Source: Chitinophaga varians (GTDB lineage Bacteria > Bacteroidota > Bacteroidia > Chitinophagales > Chitinophagaceae). From it: a stretch of DNA of 64,000 nucleotides. Position numbers and translations under genes: made by a program. Under the pieces are notes generated by a model. That model was not told the DNA's origin and did no database searches. It saw nothing but the letters and a program-made list of their open reading frames with translations. The stretch spans positions 124,001 through 188,000 of the forward strand of contig NZ_JACVFB010000005.1 in the NCBI RefSeq assembly GCF_014529945.1, in the 5' to 3' direction. Below, piece after piece: positions 8,758-15,798 of the stretch. Position 1 is the stretch's first letter. Each line of letters opens with the position of its first letter.

Positions 8758-10101
8758 CTACATCTCGAAATGGAGGCGGTGTCCTTTGGTAGATTCATTG
8801 AACTGGCCGTTTGCATAAGCGAGGTGACCGCTTACAAACGTATGGGTGATGGCAGCCGGGAAGGTATGGCCTTCAAACGGGCTCCAGCCGCATTTATAGT
8901 AGATGTTTTCTTTGGCTACAGGTGTTTTGTCGTGCATGTCCACGATCACACAGTCGGCATAGTATCCTTCTTTGAGGAAGCCTCTTTCTTTGATACGGAA
9001 GCAGATGGCGGGAGCATGGCTCATTTTCTCGGCTACTTTTTCAATGCTGAGGGCGCCTTTTTTCACGTATTCCAGCATCAGCAGCAGGCTGTGTTGCACC
9101 AGTGGTACGCCTGACGGGGCCTGCTGATAAGCCTGTTGTTTTTCTGCCCAGGTGTGCGGGGCGTGGTCAGTGGCGATGATGTCCAGCCGGTCGTCGAGGA
9201 GGCCCTGCCACAGCGCGGCTTTATTTTCCGGTGCTTTGATAGCAGGGTTGCATTTGATCAGATTGCTGTACAGTTTATAGTCGTCGGATGTGAAGTGAAG
9301 GTGATGTACACACACTTCGGCCGTGATGCGTTTCTGTGCCAGCGGCATCATGTTGGTGAACAGTTGCAGCTCCTTGGCGGTGGAGATATGGAGGATATGC
9401 AGGCGTGCATCGTGTTTTTTGGCAAACTGCACGGCTGTCCAGGATGATTCGAAACAGGCTTCCACACTGCGGATCAGCGGATGGTCAGCGGCGGTCAGGT
9501 GATCGCCTTTCTCCTGTTTGAACGCTTCCATGTTGGCACGGATGATTTTTTCATCTTCGCAGTGGGTCGCGATCAGCAGTTCTGTTTCGGAGAATATTTT
9601 TTCCAGTGTCAGGAAATTATCTACCAGCATGTTGCCGGTGGATGATCCCATGAATATTTTCACCCCGCATACGCGGTCTTTTTTGGCGTTGGTTTTCAGT
9701 ACTTCTTCGGTGTTATCGTTAGATACGCCCATAAAGAAGGAGTAGTTGGCGAGGGAATGCTGACTGGCAATATCATATTTGTCTTCCAGCAGTTCCTGTG
9801 TAAGAGCGGCGGGTTTGGTATTGGGCATTTCCATGAAGCTGGTGGTACCGCCGGCCACGGCAGCACGGGCTTCGGTGTAGATGGTGGCTTTTTCGGTGAG
9901 GCCTGGTTCCCGGAAGTGCACCTGGTCATCGATTACACCGGGCAGGAGGTATTTACCTTCACCGTTGATTTCTTCGTAATGGCCGTTCACGGTGAGGTTT
10001 GGGCCCATTTTGGCGATGCGGCTGTCTTTAATCCATACGTCCTGTACGGTGGTCGTGCCTTCATTGACCACAGCGATATTCCTGATAAGATATTGTTGCA
10101 T
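8758..10101 (-). CDS. pyrC: Dihydroorotase, type with Gln in the HxH metal motif
   Basis: A 447-residue amidohydrolase for the third step of pyrimidine synthesis (carbamoyl aspartate to dihydroorotate). Visible motifs are DDQVHFREPG (58-67), the carboxylatable Lys in GVKIFMGSST (K148), THCEDE (H180), LHILHIS (H238) and IIATDHAPH (catalytic Asp312). The usual His-x-His is Gln60-Val-His62, a form also present in Porphyromonas-type dihydroorotases, so this is probably a subfamily trait rather than loss of activity. It is the first gene after a strong promoter (10107-10136) whose predicted start of transcription coincides with the ATG. Confidence 0.92.
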   Translation of the reverse strand: MQQYLIRNIAVVNEGTTTVQDVWIKDSRIAKMGPNLTVNGHYEEINGEGKYLLPGVIDDQVHFREPGLTEKATIYTEARAAVAGGTTSFMEMPNTKPAALTQELLEDKYDIASQHSLANYSFFMGVSNDNTEEVLKTNAKKDRVCGVKIFMGSSTGNMLVDNFLTLEKIFSETELLIATHCEDEKIIRANMEAFKQEKGDHLTAADHPLIRSVEACFESSWTAVQFAKKHDARLHILHISTAKELQLFTNMMPLAQKRITAEVCVHHLHFTSDDYKLYSNLIKCNPAIKAPENKAALWQGLLDDRLDIIATDHAPHTWAEKQQAYQQAPSGVPLVQHSLLLMLEYVKKGALSIEKVAEKMSHAPAICFRIKERGFLKEGYYADCVIVDMHDKTPVAKENIYYKCGWSPFEGHTFPAAITHTFVSGHLAYANGQFNESTKGHRLHFEM

Positions 10102-10106
10102 GGTTA

Positions 10107-10136
10107 CAAAGATAGTTCACACCGGGGTTATGCAAA
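10107..10136 (-). promoter_or_regulatory. Promoter of pyrC, TTTG-N18-TATCTTTG, predicted leaderless
   Basis: On the minus strand TTTG (10136-10133) and TATCTTTG (10114-10107) are 18 bp apart, fitting the Bacteroidota housekeeping consensus. The last G of the -7 box is only 6 bp from the A of the pyrC ATG at 10101, leaving almost no room for a 5' leader. Confidence 0.7.
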
Positions 10137-10146
10137 GGAAAAATGC

Positions 10147-10848
10147 TTATCCTTCCAGGTGGATGGAAAATACAATCATCCGTGACTGTAGTTTGTCGAT
10201 GACATTGGCATAACGCAGGTTCGGGTCTTTAACCAGCACATTGCCAAAACCATTGCTGATCTTGAATTCGGGGGAGAAAATGAAGCTTTCAAAGTAAAAT
10301 TCGAAGCCGGCGCCTGCCTCATAACCATAATCGCTTTTCTGTATTTTGATCAGGTTTTCTGCCCGGCGGGCGCGTGCGTTGGAGGCCAGGTCGTAATCGT
10401 ATTTCAGGCCGCCGATAACGTATACCCGCATGTTGCCGATACGGTCCGATTTGAACTTCAGCTGTAAAGGAAAGCTTAGCAGGATGGATTCTATCTTTTT
10501 ATCGGTACTCTCCGGTTTGGGATAGGTATCACGATAATACAGGTTTTTGGAGGCAAAAAGTAGCTGAGGATTAAAACGAAGGTCGAAATGCTCCGACAGG
10601 CGGGCATTAGCGAGCAGTCCCAGGTTGAACCCCATTGTTTTCAACGGCTCCGCAATCATGGTCGAATCATCGGCCAGAAAGGCGGTAGAGTGCTTCAGCT
10701 TGAAAAAAGACTGGTTGGCGGCCAGTGTAATGCCAAAATAATAGGGTTTTGCATCATGATCTATCATATTCAGGTTGGTTTGTGCTGTTGCCGGTAGCAC
10801 AAACAGGAGCAACAGGGATATCAGCGCGTAGCGCAGTAGATAGAACAT
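10147..10848 (-). CDS. porT: PorT/SprT-like outer-membrane protein, type IX secretion/gliding
   Basis: About 233 residues from the chosen ATG at 10848 (an in-frame ATG at 10872 would add 8). An N-terminal signal peptide MFYLLRYALISLLLLFVLPA ends near TAQT. The rest has the alternating pattern of an eight-strand beta-barrel (FGITLAANQS, LGLLANARL, FNPQLLF, SFPLQLKF, VYVIGGLKYDYD, YEAGAGFEF, SPEFKISNGF) with a terminal aromatic-rich strand. PorT is required for type IX secretion in Porphyromonas and its homologue SprT for Flavobacterium gliding. The reading frame overlaps the menG 3' end by 28 bp, which implies translational coupling. The menG-porT pairing supports the PorT call over a generic outer-membrane-barrel protein. 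Confidence 0.78.
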   Translation of the reverse strand: MFYLLRYALISLLLLFVLPATAQTNLNMIDHDAKPYYFGITLAANQSFFKLKHSTAFLADDSTMIAEPLKTMGFNLGLLANARLSEHFDLRFNPQLLFASKNLYYRDTYPKPESTDKKIESILLSFPLQLKFKSDRIGNMRVYVIGGLKYDYDLASNARARRAENLIKIQKSDYGYEAGAGFEFYFESFIFSPEFKISNGFGNVLVKDPNLRYANVIDKLQSRMIVFSIHLEG

Positions 10849-11567
10849 ATGCCGAAAGTGAGCGTTTTGCATGTAACGGCCGGGAATCCTGTGTTAAGTA
10901 ATATGGTTCGCATTTCTTCGCCCTGCGGGAACGCTTTCACAGATTCTGGCAGATAACTGTAGGCCGCTTTGCTTTTGGCCACAAATTTCCCGATCAGGGG
11001 TACGATCAGACGAAAATACGAATTATATAATTGTTTAATGGGAAAAACTGTCGGGTTCGAGAATTCAAGAATCACCAGTTTTCCACCTGGTTTCAGCACC
11101 CGCCGCATTTCTGCCAACCCTTTTTCGAGGTTTTCGAAATTACGGACGCCGAAGGCCACTGTTATGGCATCAAACGTCTCATCCGCAAAACTTATTGTCT
11201 CACTATCGCCCAACTGCAGGGTGATTTTATGCTCCAGCCCCAGTTTTTTGATCTTTTCCCGTCCGTGAGACAGCATGCCTTCGGAGATATCAATGCCGGT
11301 GATACTTTCGGGATGCAGCTTTTTTTCGGCCATCACGGCAAAATCACCGGTTCCGGTGGCCACGTCCAGCATTTTTTTAGGTTGCAGGCTTTTCAGGTAT
11401 TTCAGGGCTTTCCGGCGCCAGATCACATCAATTCCCAGCGACATAAAATGGTTAAGGAAATCATACCGATAGGCAATATCATCAAACATGGATGCTATCT
11501 GCTCCTTCTTGCTTAATTTTGACCCTTCAAAGGGTACGATCTTCTGGACGTTTGTATTCGCTGACAT
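10821..11567 (-). CDS. ubiE: Demethylmenaquinone/2-polyprenyl-benzoquinol methyltransferase
   Basis: A 248-residue SAM-dependent methyltransferase catalysing the last C-methylation of menaquinone. Signature stretches are MFDDIAYRYDFLNHFMSLGI and RRKALKYL (UbiE signature 1), the SAM site LDVATGTGDFAV (67-78), and FGVRNFENLEKGLAEMRRVL (UbiE signature 2). Bacteroidota normally use menaquinone, so the MenG activity is the relevant one. It is transcribed with porT downstream and diverges from engB. The promoter box ends 6 bp before the start codon, so the mRNA is probably leaderless. Confidence 0.94.
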   Translation of the reverse strand: MSANTNVQKIVPFEGSKLSKKEQIASMFDDIAYRYDFLNHFMSLGIDVIWRRKALKYLKSLQPKKMLDVATGTGDFAVMAEKKLHPESITGIDISEGMLSHGREKIKKLGLEHKITLQLGDSETISFADETFDAITVAFGVRNFENLEKGLAEMRRVLKPGGKLVILEFSNPTVFPIKQLYNSYFRLIVPLIGKFVAKSKAAYSYLPESVKAFPQGEEMRTILLNTGFPAVTCKTLTFGICSIYCATR

Positions 11568-11572
11568 GGCCG

Positions 11573-11601
11573 CAAAGTTACGTCATCTGAAGGAATGCAA
11601 A
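11573..11601 (-). promoter_or_regulatory. Promoter of the ubiE/menG-porT unit, TTTG-N17-TAACTTTG, predicted leaderless
   Basis: On the minus strand TTTG (11601-11598) and TAACTTTG (11580-11573) are 17 bp apart. The -7 box ends six bases before the A of the ATG at 11567, the same close arrangement as at pyrC. Confidence 0.7.
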
Positions 11602-11640
11602 CAGGAAGATGCGGGATTTTTAATGGAACAACATAATATC

Positions 11641-12249
11641 ATGGTTATTAAATCTGCAGAATATCTGATCAGCAGCCCCGACTGGGAGAAATGCCCCACA
11701 CCGAACATGCCGGAATATGCTTTTATCGGCCGGTCTAATGTGGGTAAGTCTTCCCTGATCAATATACTGGCCAATAATGAAAAACTGGCCAAAACATCCG
11801 GTACGCCCGGAAAAACGGTGATGATCAACCATTTTCTGGTCAACAAGGAATGGTACCTGGTGGACCTCCCCGGATACGGTTTCGCCAAAAGAAGTATGTC
11901 GCAGCGCAAACAGTGGGAGAGAATGATTGAAGATTACCTGCGCAAAAGGACCAATCTGGTCACCATCTTCATATTGATCGACAGCCGTCATAGCCCACAG
12001 AAAATTGATATCGATTTTGTGAACCAGCTGGGTGAATGGAATGTGCCCTTCAGCCTCGTGTTCACAAAAGCTGATAAAAGCACGCAGGCGGAAGTGAGCC
12101 GCAACGTGAAGGCATTCCTGAATAAAATGCGGGAAACCTGGGAGTTTCTGCCGGCCCACTTCGTCACTTCTACCGTGAAAAAATCCGGTCGCGACGCAAT
12201 CCTCGGCTACATCGAAGAATTAAACGCACAGTTCAGGGCTATCGCCTGA
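11641..12249 (+). CDS. engB: Ribosome biogenesis GTP-binding protein EngB/YsxC/YihA
   Basis: A 202-residue GTPase needed for large-subunit assembly. G1 is GRSNVGKS (30-37), G3 is DLPGYG (75-80), G4 is TKAD (142-145) and the terminal G5-like segment is TSTVKKSG. The start at 11641 (MVIKSAEYLISSPDWEKCP) matches the family's typical opening M-x-I-K-S-A-E. ATGs at 11623 and further upstream would add residues unlike the family, although MEQHNI at 11623 cannot be excluded. It diverges from ubiE and is followed by a good terminator. Confidence 0.93.
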   Translation: MVIKSAEYLISSPDWEKCPTPNMPEYAFIGRSNVGKSSLINILANNEKLAKTSGTPGKTVMINHFLVNKEWYLVDLPGYGFAKRSMSQRKQWERMIEDYLRKRTNLVTIFILIDSRHSPQKIDIDFVNQLGEWNVPFSLVFTKADKSTQAEVSRNVKAFLNKMRETWEFLPAHFVTSTVKKSGRDAILGYIEELNAQFRAIA

Positions 12250-12274
12250 GCCACTACATAACAAAACATTCCGG

Positions 12275-12308
12275 GCCTGACGTTTATCCAATAACGTTAG
12301 GCTTTTTT
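12275..12308 (+). terminator. Rho-independent terminator after engB
   Basis: A perfect 10-bp stem GCCTGACGTT/AACGTTAGGC (12275-12284, 12293-12302) with an 8-nt loop is followed by TTTTTT. Confidence 0.9.
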
Positions 12309-12432
12309 ATGGGGTGGATGGATGGTAAACAGGAGGTAAAAACGGTTGGATTAGGGGGAGAAAATCACCCGACGTGCAGCACACGTCAAAATTTGAGGAA
12401 GGTACAAACTACTTACAGGGTTGGGGCCTTGC

Positions 12433-12906
12433 TTAATTTACGATCTTATTGGCGCAGCTGCTGCTGGCGAAGGCCTCCGGCTTAGCTTTAAAGGCGAAGC
12501 CCATACCAAGGATGTAGCCCATGGCTTCCCGCAGTGCCAGATTACTTTTGAACTGGGGATTCGTATTGATGTCAGCATGTACTTCCATGTCTACGTCATA
12601 TTCAGTAAACAGGTCGCACAATTCATACGCGATCTCAATACTTTTGGCCACTTCCACCAGCATACGCTCTTTGATGGAATAGCAGTCCTTGGTTTTTTCA
12701 TTGTGGATAAACATAAATCCGCCATGACCTTCCCGGAGGAATACGATCACTGTAGCAAATTCCGTATCCAGTCCTTTTACCTGGGAATCGGTGCCTATAC
12801 ATACTTTCAGGCGATAGCCCCGGGCGGTTTCCCGGATAATGGCCTGACGCACTTCTTCCTTGATCGGAAGGTGGATAACCTCTCCATTAAATCTTCTCCA
12901 TTGCAT
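12433..12906 (-). CDS. YkuK-like ribonuclease-H-fold protein (DUF458)
   Basis: 157 residues from the ATG at 12906 (MQWRRFNGEVIHLPI). The core strands KVCIGTDSQV and MEVHADINTNP, followed by REAMGYILGMGFAFKAKPEA and a final ASSSCANKIV, match the layout of the B. subtilis YkuK family, predicted to have an RNase-H-like fold with Asp residues in the positions expected for metal binding. Its biochemical role is unknown. An ATG at 12978 is in frame but the extra residues look random. It is a single gene; 12250-12432 downstream holds only the engB terminator. Confidence 0.7.
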   Translation of the reverse strand: MQWRRFNGEVIHLPIKEEVRQAIIRETARGYRLKVCIGTDSQVKGLDTEFATVIVFLREGHGGFMFIHNEKTKDCYSIKERMLVEVAKSIEIAYELCDLFTEYDVDMEVHADINTNPQFKSNLALREAMGYILGMGFAFKAKPEAFASSSCANKIVN

Positions 12907-13116
12907 AAAATATATATTAAAGGGTGAATATGCAACTGTGTCAGATGGGATAATGCCAGCCAAATGAAGTAATGCCAAGCTATTTGGGTCAACAAGATGG
13001 AATCAGTCCATTGGGGGGTTAAACGGCTAATCTATATTTATCGAATATACGAAAAGCTGCTAGTTATTTGCCAACAGCTTCTCATAAAATTTTTTCAGGA
13101 GAGGTACGCTAACGGA

Positions 13117-13494
13117 TTAATACTGTCCGGTGCTCAACAACACCAGGGTACAGGCTTCCTGCGGCAGGATGTTGTTTTGCCGCGCTAACGCTTCCAGCTC
13201 CTCGTTTTCAGCACCAGGATTAAAAATAATGCGCCGGGGCTGCAGCTGTAATATATAGTCGTAATACTCCTTTTGTAATATCGGGTTCATATACAATGTC
13301 ACGGTGTCTACATGTTCCAGCGGTGGATGTTCGGTGATCACCGGCACCTCTCCGATAGTGGCGGCTCTTTTACCGATAGCGACTACCGGATGCCCGTGGG
13401 CGGTCAGCCGGTTAACCGCCAGGTAGCTGTATCTTTCCGGATTAGGCGATGCGCCCAATACGACTGTCAGTTTCTTATCGTTGGTGGTTTCCAT
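13117..13494 (-). CDS. CoA-binding (YccU-type) Rossmann protein
   Basis: A 125-residue single-domain protein. VVLGASPNPERYSYLAVNRL carries the phosphate-binding turn of the succinyl-CoA-synthetase-alpha-like CoA-binding domain. HPVVAIGKRAATIGEVPVI, TVTLYMNP and RRIIFNPGAENEEL complete the Rossmann pattern. Free-standing members bind CoA or related nucleotides, with no defined role. It lies 18 bp downstream of the TIGR01777 epimerase and is probably the last gene of the gbsR-type operon. Confidence 0.82.
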   Translation of the reverse strand: METTNDKKLTVVLGASPNPERYSYLAVNRLTAHGHPVVAIGKRAATIGEVPVITEHPPLEHVDTVTLYMNPILQKEYYDYILQLQPRRIIFNPGAENEELEALARQNNILPQEACTLVLLSTGQY

Positions 13495-13512
13495 ATGCCT
13501 AAGGTACGAATT

Positions 13513-14460
13513 TCAAAACAAGTGATAAGCGCTTCGGGGCATATGGGCCAGAATATCGGAGAAGGCGGCATCGAGGGCCGGATACTGAAAAACAAAGCCC
13601 TCCTGCCGGGCGCGGGTGGGCAATACCCACCTGCTTTTGAGCAATAGTTCCGTTTCTGTGCCAATAAGGGCTGCCCCGATGCGCAATAATGGCGCTGGTG
13701 CCGGCAGGCCGAACAAATGACCGGCTTTTTTTCGGAGCAGCCGCATAAAAGTGCGGTTAGGTATAGGGTTAGGGGAGGTACAGTTATATACGCCGTTAGT
13801 CTTGTCATTTTCATACAGCCAGTCTATCATGCGGCATACATCGTTGATGTGTACCCAGGTAAACATCTGCCGGCCGTTGCCCTGATGCCCGCCCAGCCCG
13901 AATTTCACCAGGTTCAGGTAAGGCTGCATGACACCACCGGGCTGCCATCCCAAGGTGACGCCTATACGTAGAATTGCTTTACGTGTATGCGGCAACGTTA
14001 TCTCATTAAAAGCGGCTTCCCAGCGTTTGCACACCTGAACGGAAAAGTCATCGGCTATTTCGCCGCTGAATTCGTCCATCGGGCGGTCTTCTGCGTGACG
14101 ATAGATGGTGGCGCTGGCCGCGTTAACCCACAACCGGGGCGGCTTTTCCAGCGTTTGTATCACGGCGCCGAGAATACGCGTGGCGTCCGTGCGACTGCTA
14201 AATATGGCCTCCCGGTTTTGTTCATTGTAACGGCAGTTCACACTCTTGCCGGTCAGGTTGATCAGCAGGTCGGCACCTTCCAGGGCGGTAGCCCAGTCGC
14301 CGCGTGTACGGCCGTCCCAGGTTAGGTATTGCACCCGTCCGCCGGCCGGTTTCGGCCTGCGGCTCAGGATCACGATGTCGTTGTCGTTTCCAAAATATTC
14401 CACAAGGCCATGCCCGATAAACCCACTGCCGCCGGCTATGATGATGCGCTTGTCTTTCAT
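13513..14460 (-). CDS. TIGR01777 family NAD-dependent epimerase (SDR39U1-like)
   Basis: A 315-residue extended short-chain dehydrogenase. The cofactor loop is GGSGFIG (10-16), SASATIYRH-like residues occupy the usual Ser region (AASATIYRHAEDR), and the C-terminal domain carries LLKSRWVLPTRARQEGF, typical of TIGR01777. Substrates are unknown; bacterial relatives have been connected with cell division and plastid/cell-shape proteins. It is the second gene of an apparent operon: GbsR-type regulator, epimerase, CoA-binding protein. A paralogue lies at 55.2-56.1 kb. Confidence 0.88.
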   Translation of the reverse strand: MKDKRIIIAGGSGFIGHGLVEYFGNDNDIVILSRRPKPAGGRVQYLTWDGRTRGDWATALEGADLLINLTGKSVNCRYNEQNREAIFSSRTDATRILGAVIQTLEKPPRLWVNAASATIYRHAEDRPMDEFSGEIADDFSVQVCKRWEAAFNEITLPHTRKAILRIGVTLGWQPGGVMQPYLNLVKFGLGGHQGNGRQMFTWVHINDVCRMIDWLYENDKTNGVYNCTSPNPIPNRTFMRLLRKKAGHLFGLPAPAPLLRIGAALIGTETELLLKSRWVLPTRARQEGFVFQYPALDAAFSDILAHMPRSAYHLF

Positions 14461-14523
14461 TTTTTTATTTTTATTATTCAGAACTTTCAGTAAATATTGA
14501 AATATAATAACAAAAAAATAAGC

Positions 14524-15030
14524 CTACTTGATAAGCTTAAGCAGGCTGCTGTAAAACCAGCTCTCTTCCGATTTAATGAAGGCGCTGATAGTTCTGTCTG
14601 TTTGCTGGGCAAACTTGTTGATATTGGAGATGGAATCTTTGAAGGCTTTCAGCTCTCTGTCTTTGGGATCTCCTTCTGCCTGTTGCAGTTGCAGCAGTAC
14701 CTTCATAATGGGGTCCAGCTCTCTCTTTTTCCGCTCCCGCGCAATATAAGTGGCTACTTTCCAGATATCTTTTTCTGCTACGAAAAACTCTTTTCGTTCA
14801 CCCGGAATCAGTACACGCTCTACCAGCCCCCAATTGATCAGCTCCCGCACATTCATATTGGTATTACCACGGGAAATATTCAGTTCCGCCATAATATCAT
14901 CAGCGCTCAACGGGTCAGGCATCACCAGCAATAACGCATGGATCTGGGCCATGGTGCGGTTGATGCCCCATTGTGCTCCCAGAGATCCCCAGGTTTGAAT
15001 AAACTGCGCTTTTGCATCCACTAAGTTCAT
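14524..15030 (-). CDS. GbsR/MarR-type transcriptional regulator
   Basis: A 168-residue winged-helix protein. SADDIMAELNISRGNTNMNV (about 41-60) is the recognition helix region typical of GbsR, followed by the wing VERVLIPGERKEFFVAE and a C-terminal helical dimerisation part. B. subtilis GbsR controls glycine-betaine synthesis in response to choline, but Bacteroidota members have no such context here. It heads the operon with the epimerase 63 bp downstream. A strong promoter with an overlapping palindrome (15051-15085) suggests autoregulation. Confidence 0.86.
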   Translation of the reverse strand: MNLVDAKAQFIQTWGSLGAQWGINRTMAQIHALLLVMPDPLSADDIMAELNISRGNTNMNVRELINWGLVERVLIPGERKEFFVAEKDIWKVATYIARERKKRELDPIMKVLLQLQQAEGDPKDRELKAFKDSISNINKFAQQTDRTISAFIKSEESWFYSSLLKLIK

Positions 15031-15050
15031 GTAGGTCGATTTGTTGAACC

Positions 15051-15085
15051 CAAAAATACACCAAGTTTTTGAACTTTCAAAAGTT
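15051..15085 (-). promoter_or_regulatory. Promoter of the gbsR-type operon with overlapping palindromic operator
   Basis: On the minus strand TTTG (15081-15078), 19 bp spacer, then TATTTTTG (15058-15051). The -33 box is embedded in AACTTTCAAAAGTT (15072-15085), a perfect 6-2-6 palindrome. An overlapping AAGTTTTTGAACTT (5-4-5) lies beside it. The position suits repression by the winged-helix protein itself; that link is inference. Confidence 0.65.
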
Positions 15086-15150
15086 AATGAAACAAAATAT
15101 CCGGAGATGACACCGGGGTGGCATTTTCAGGAAGAATAGTGGTGTTTCTG

Positions 15151-15646
15151 GAGATGGGAGCGCCCTTTCTGTGGCGGGCTGCTTCGTTTTGGGAAACCTG
15201 TTCTGCAATGAATTCACGGGTTATCTATGTTTTTATATTTCTGGAGATGGGAGGGTCCTTTCTGTGGCGGGCTGCTTCTGTTGGGGAGACCTGTTCTGCA
15301 AAGAGTTCACGGCTATTGTATGTTTTTATATTTCGGGAGATGGGAGCGCCCTTTCTGTGGTGGGCTGCTTCTGTCGGGGAAACCTGTTCTGCAATAAGTT
15401 CACGGGCTATTGTATGTTTTTATATTTCGGGAGATGGGAGGGCCCTTTCTGTGGCGGGCAGCTTCTGTTGGGGAAACCTGTTCTGCAATAAGTTCACGGG
15501 CTATTGTATGTTTTTATATTTTGGGAGATGGGAGCGTCCTTTCTGTGGTGGGCTGCTTCTGTTGAAGGAAGCTATTATACCAATGAGTTGACAGACTTTT
15601 ATCTTTCCAATGATAAGAGCGCCCTTATCTGCCCGGCTGTATTCTC
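15151..15646. repeat. Five to six tandem copies of a 93-94 bp intergenic repeat
   Basis: GAGATGGGAG starts copies at 15151, 15244, 15337, 15431 and 15525, giving periods of 93, 93, 94 and 94 bp. A decayed sixth copy is recognisable at about 15611 (GATAAGAGCGCCC...CGGCTG). Copies differ at scattered positions only. Conserved parts are the GGGAG(C/G)G(C/T)CCTTTCTGTGG start, AACCTGTTCTGCAA in the middle and an AT-rich end TATGTTTTTATATTT. The plus-strand open frame across it has no ATG and changes frame at the 94-bp copies, so protein coding is unlikely. It lies between the divergently read gbsR-type gene and the end of pdhC. Confidence 0.9.
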
Positions 15647-15710
15647 CTCTGGCGCTACCCGATAACTAAAGAAAAACGGCCTCCTAATAAGCCTGAAGAA
15701 CTCATCGTAG

Positions 15711-15730
15711 CCCAGGGCTTTAGCCCTGGG
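15711..15730. repeat. Short GC-rich palindrome (REP-like)
   Basis: CCCAGGGCT and AGCCCTGGG form a perfect 9-bp stem with a TT loop. A sequence of the same type (CCCGGGACTTCAGTCCTGG) is at 7154-7172. Similar units in other genomes are moved by REP-associated tyrosine transposases, but none is in this window. Confidence 0.7.
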
Positions 15731-15733
15731 ACA

Positions 15734-15764
15734 TAAAAAAAGCCCGAAGCGATAACTTCGGGCT
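15734..15764 (-). terminator. Terminator of pdhC
   Basis: On the minus strand the stem AGCCCGAAG/CTTCGGGCT (15764-15756, 15749-15741) is followed by seven T (15740-15734). Confidence 0.9.
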
Positions 15765-15798
15765 CCATTATTCATAATAAACAAATTCGCGTTGGGTA

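Noticed and set aside
8758..10101. Gln60 in place of His in dihydroorotase as a sign of inactivity
   Set aside because: The QVHFREPG form occurs in other Bacteroidota dihydroorotases and the other metal and catalytic residues are intact.
11041..11070. tRNA-like GGGTTCGAGAATTC stretch
   Set aside because: It lies inside the ubiE coding sequence and has no cloverleaf partners.
15118..15591. Open plus-strand frame of 157 codons with 31-residue periodicity
   Set aside because: It starts with GTG without a ribosome site, changes frame relation at the 94-bp copies and has no protein-like family signal; treated as a noncoding tandem repeat.
15151..15646. CRISPR array
   Set aside because: Whole 93-94 bp units are conserved, with no short repeat/unique spacer alternation and no cas genes in the window.
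15599..15784. 61-codon minus-strand frame before the pdhC terminator
   Set aside because: It runs through the REP-like palindrome and the terminator stem; no promoter or family signal.
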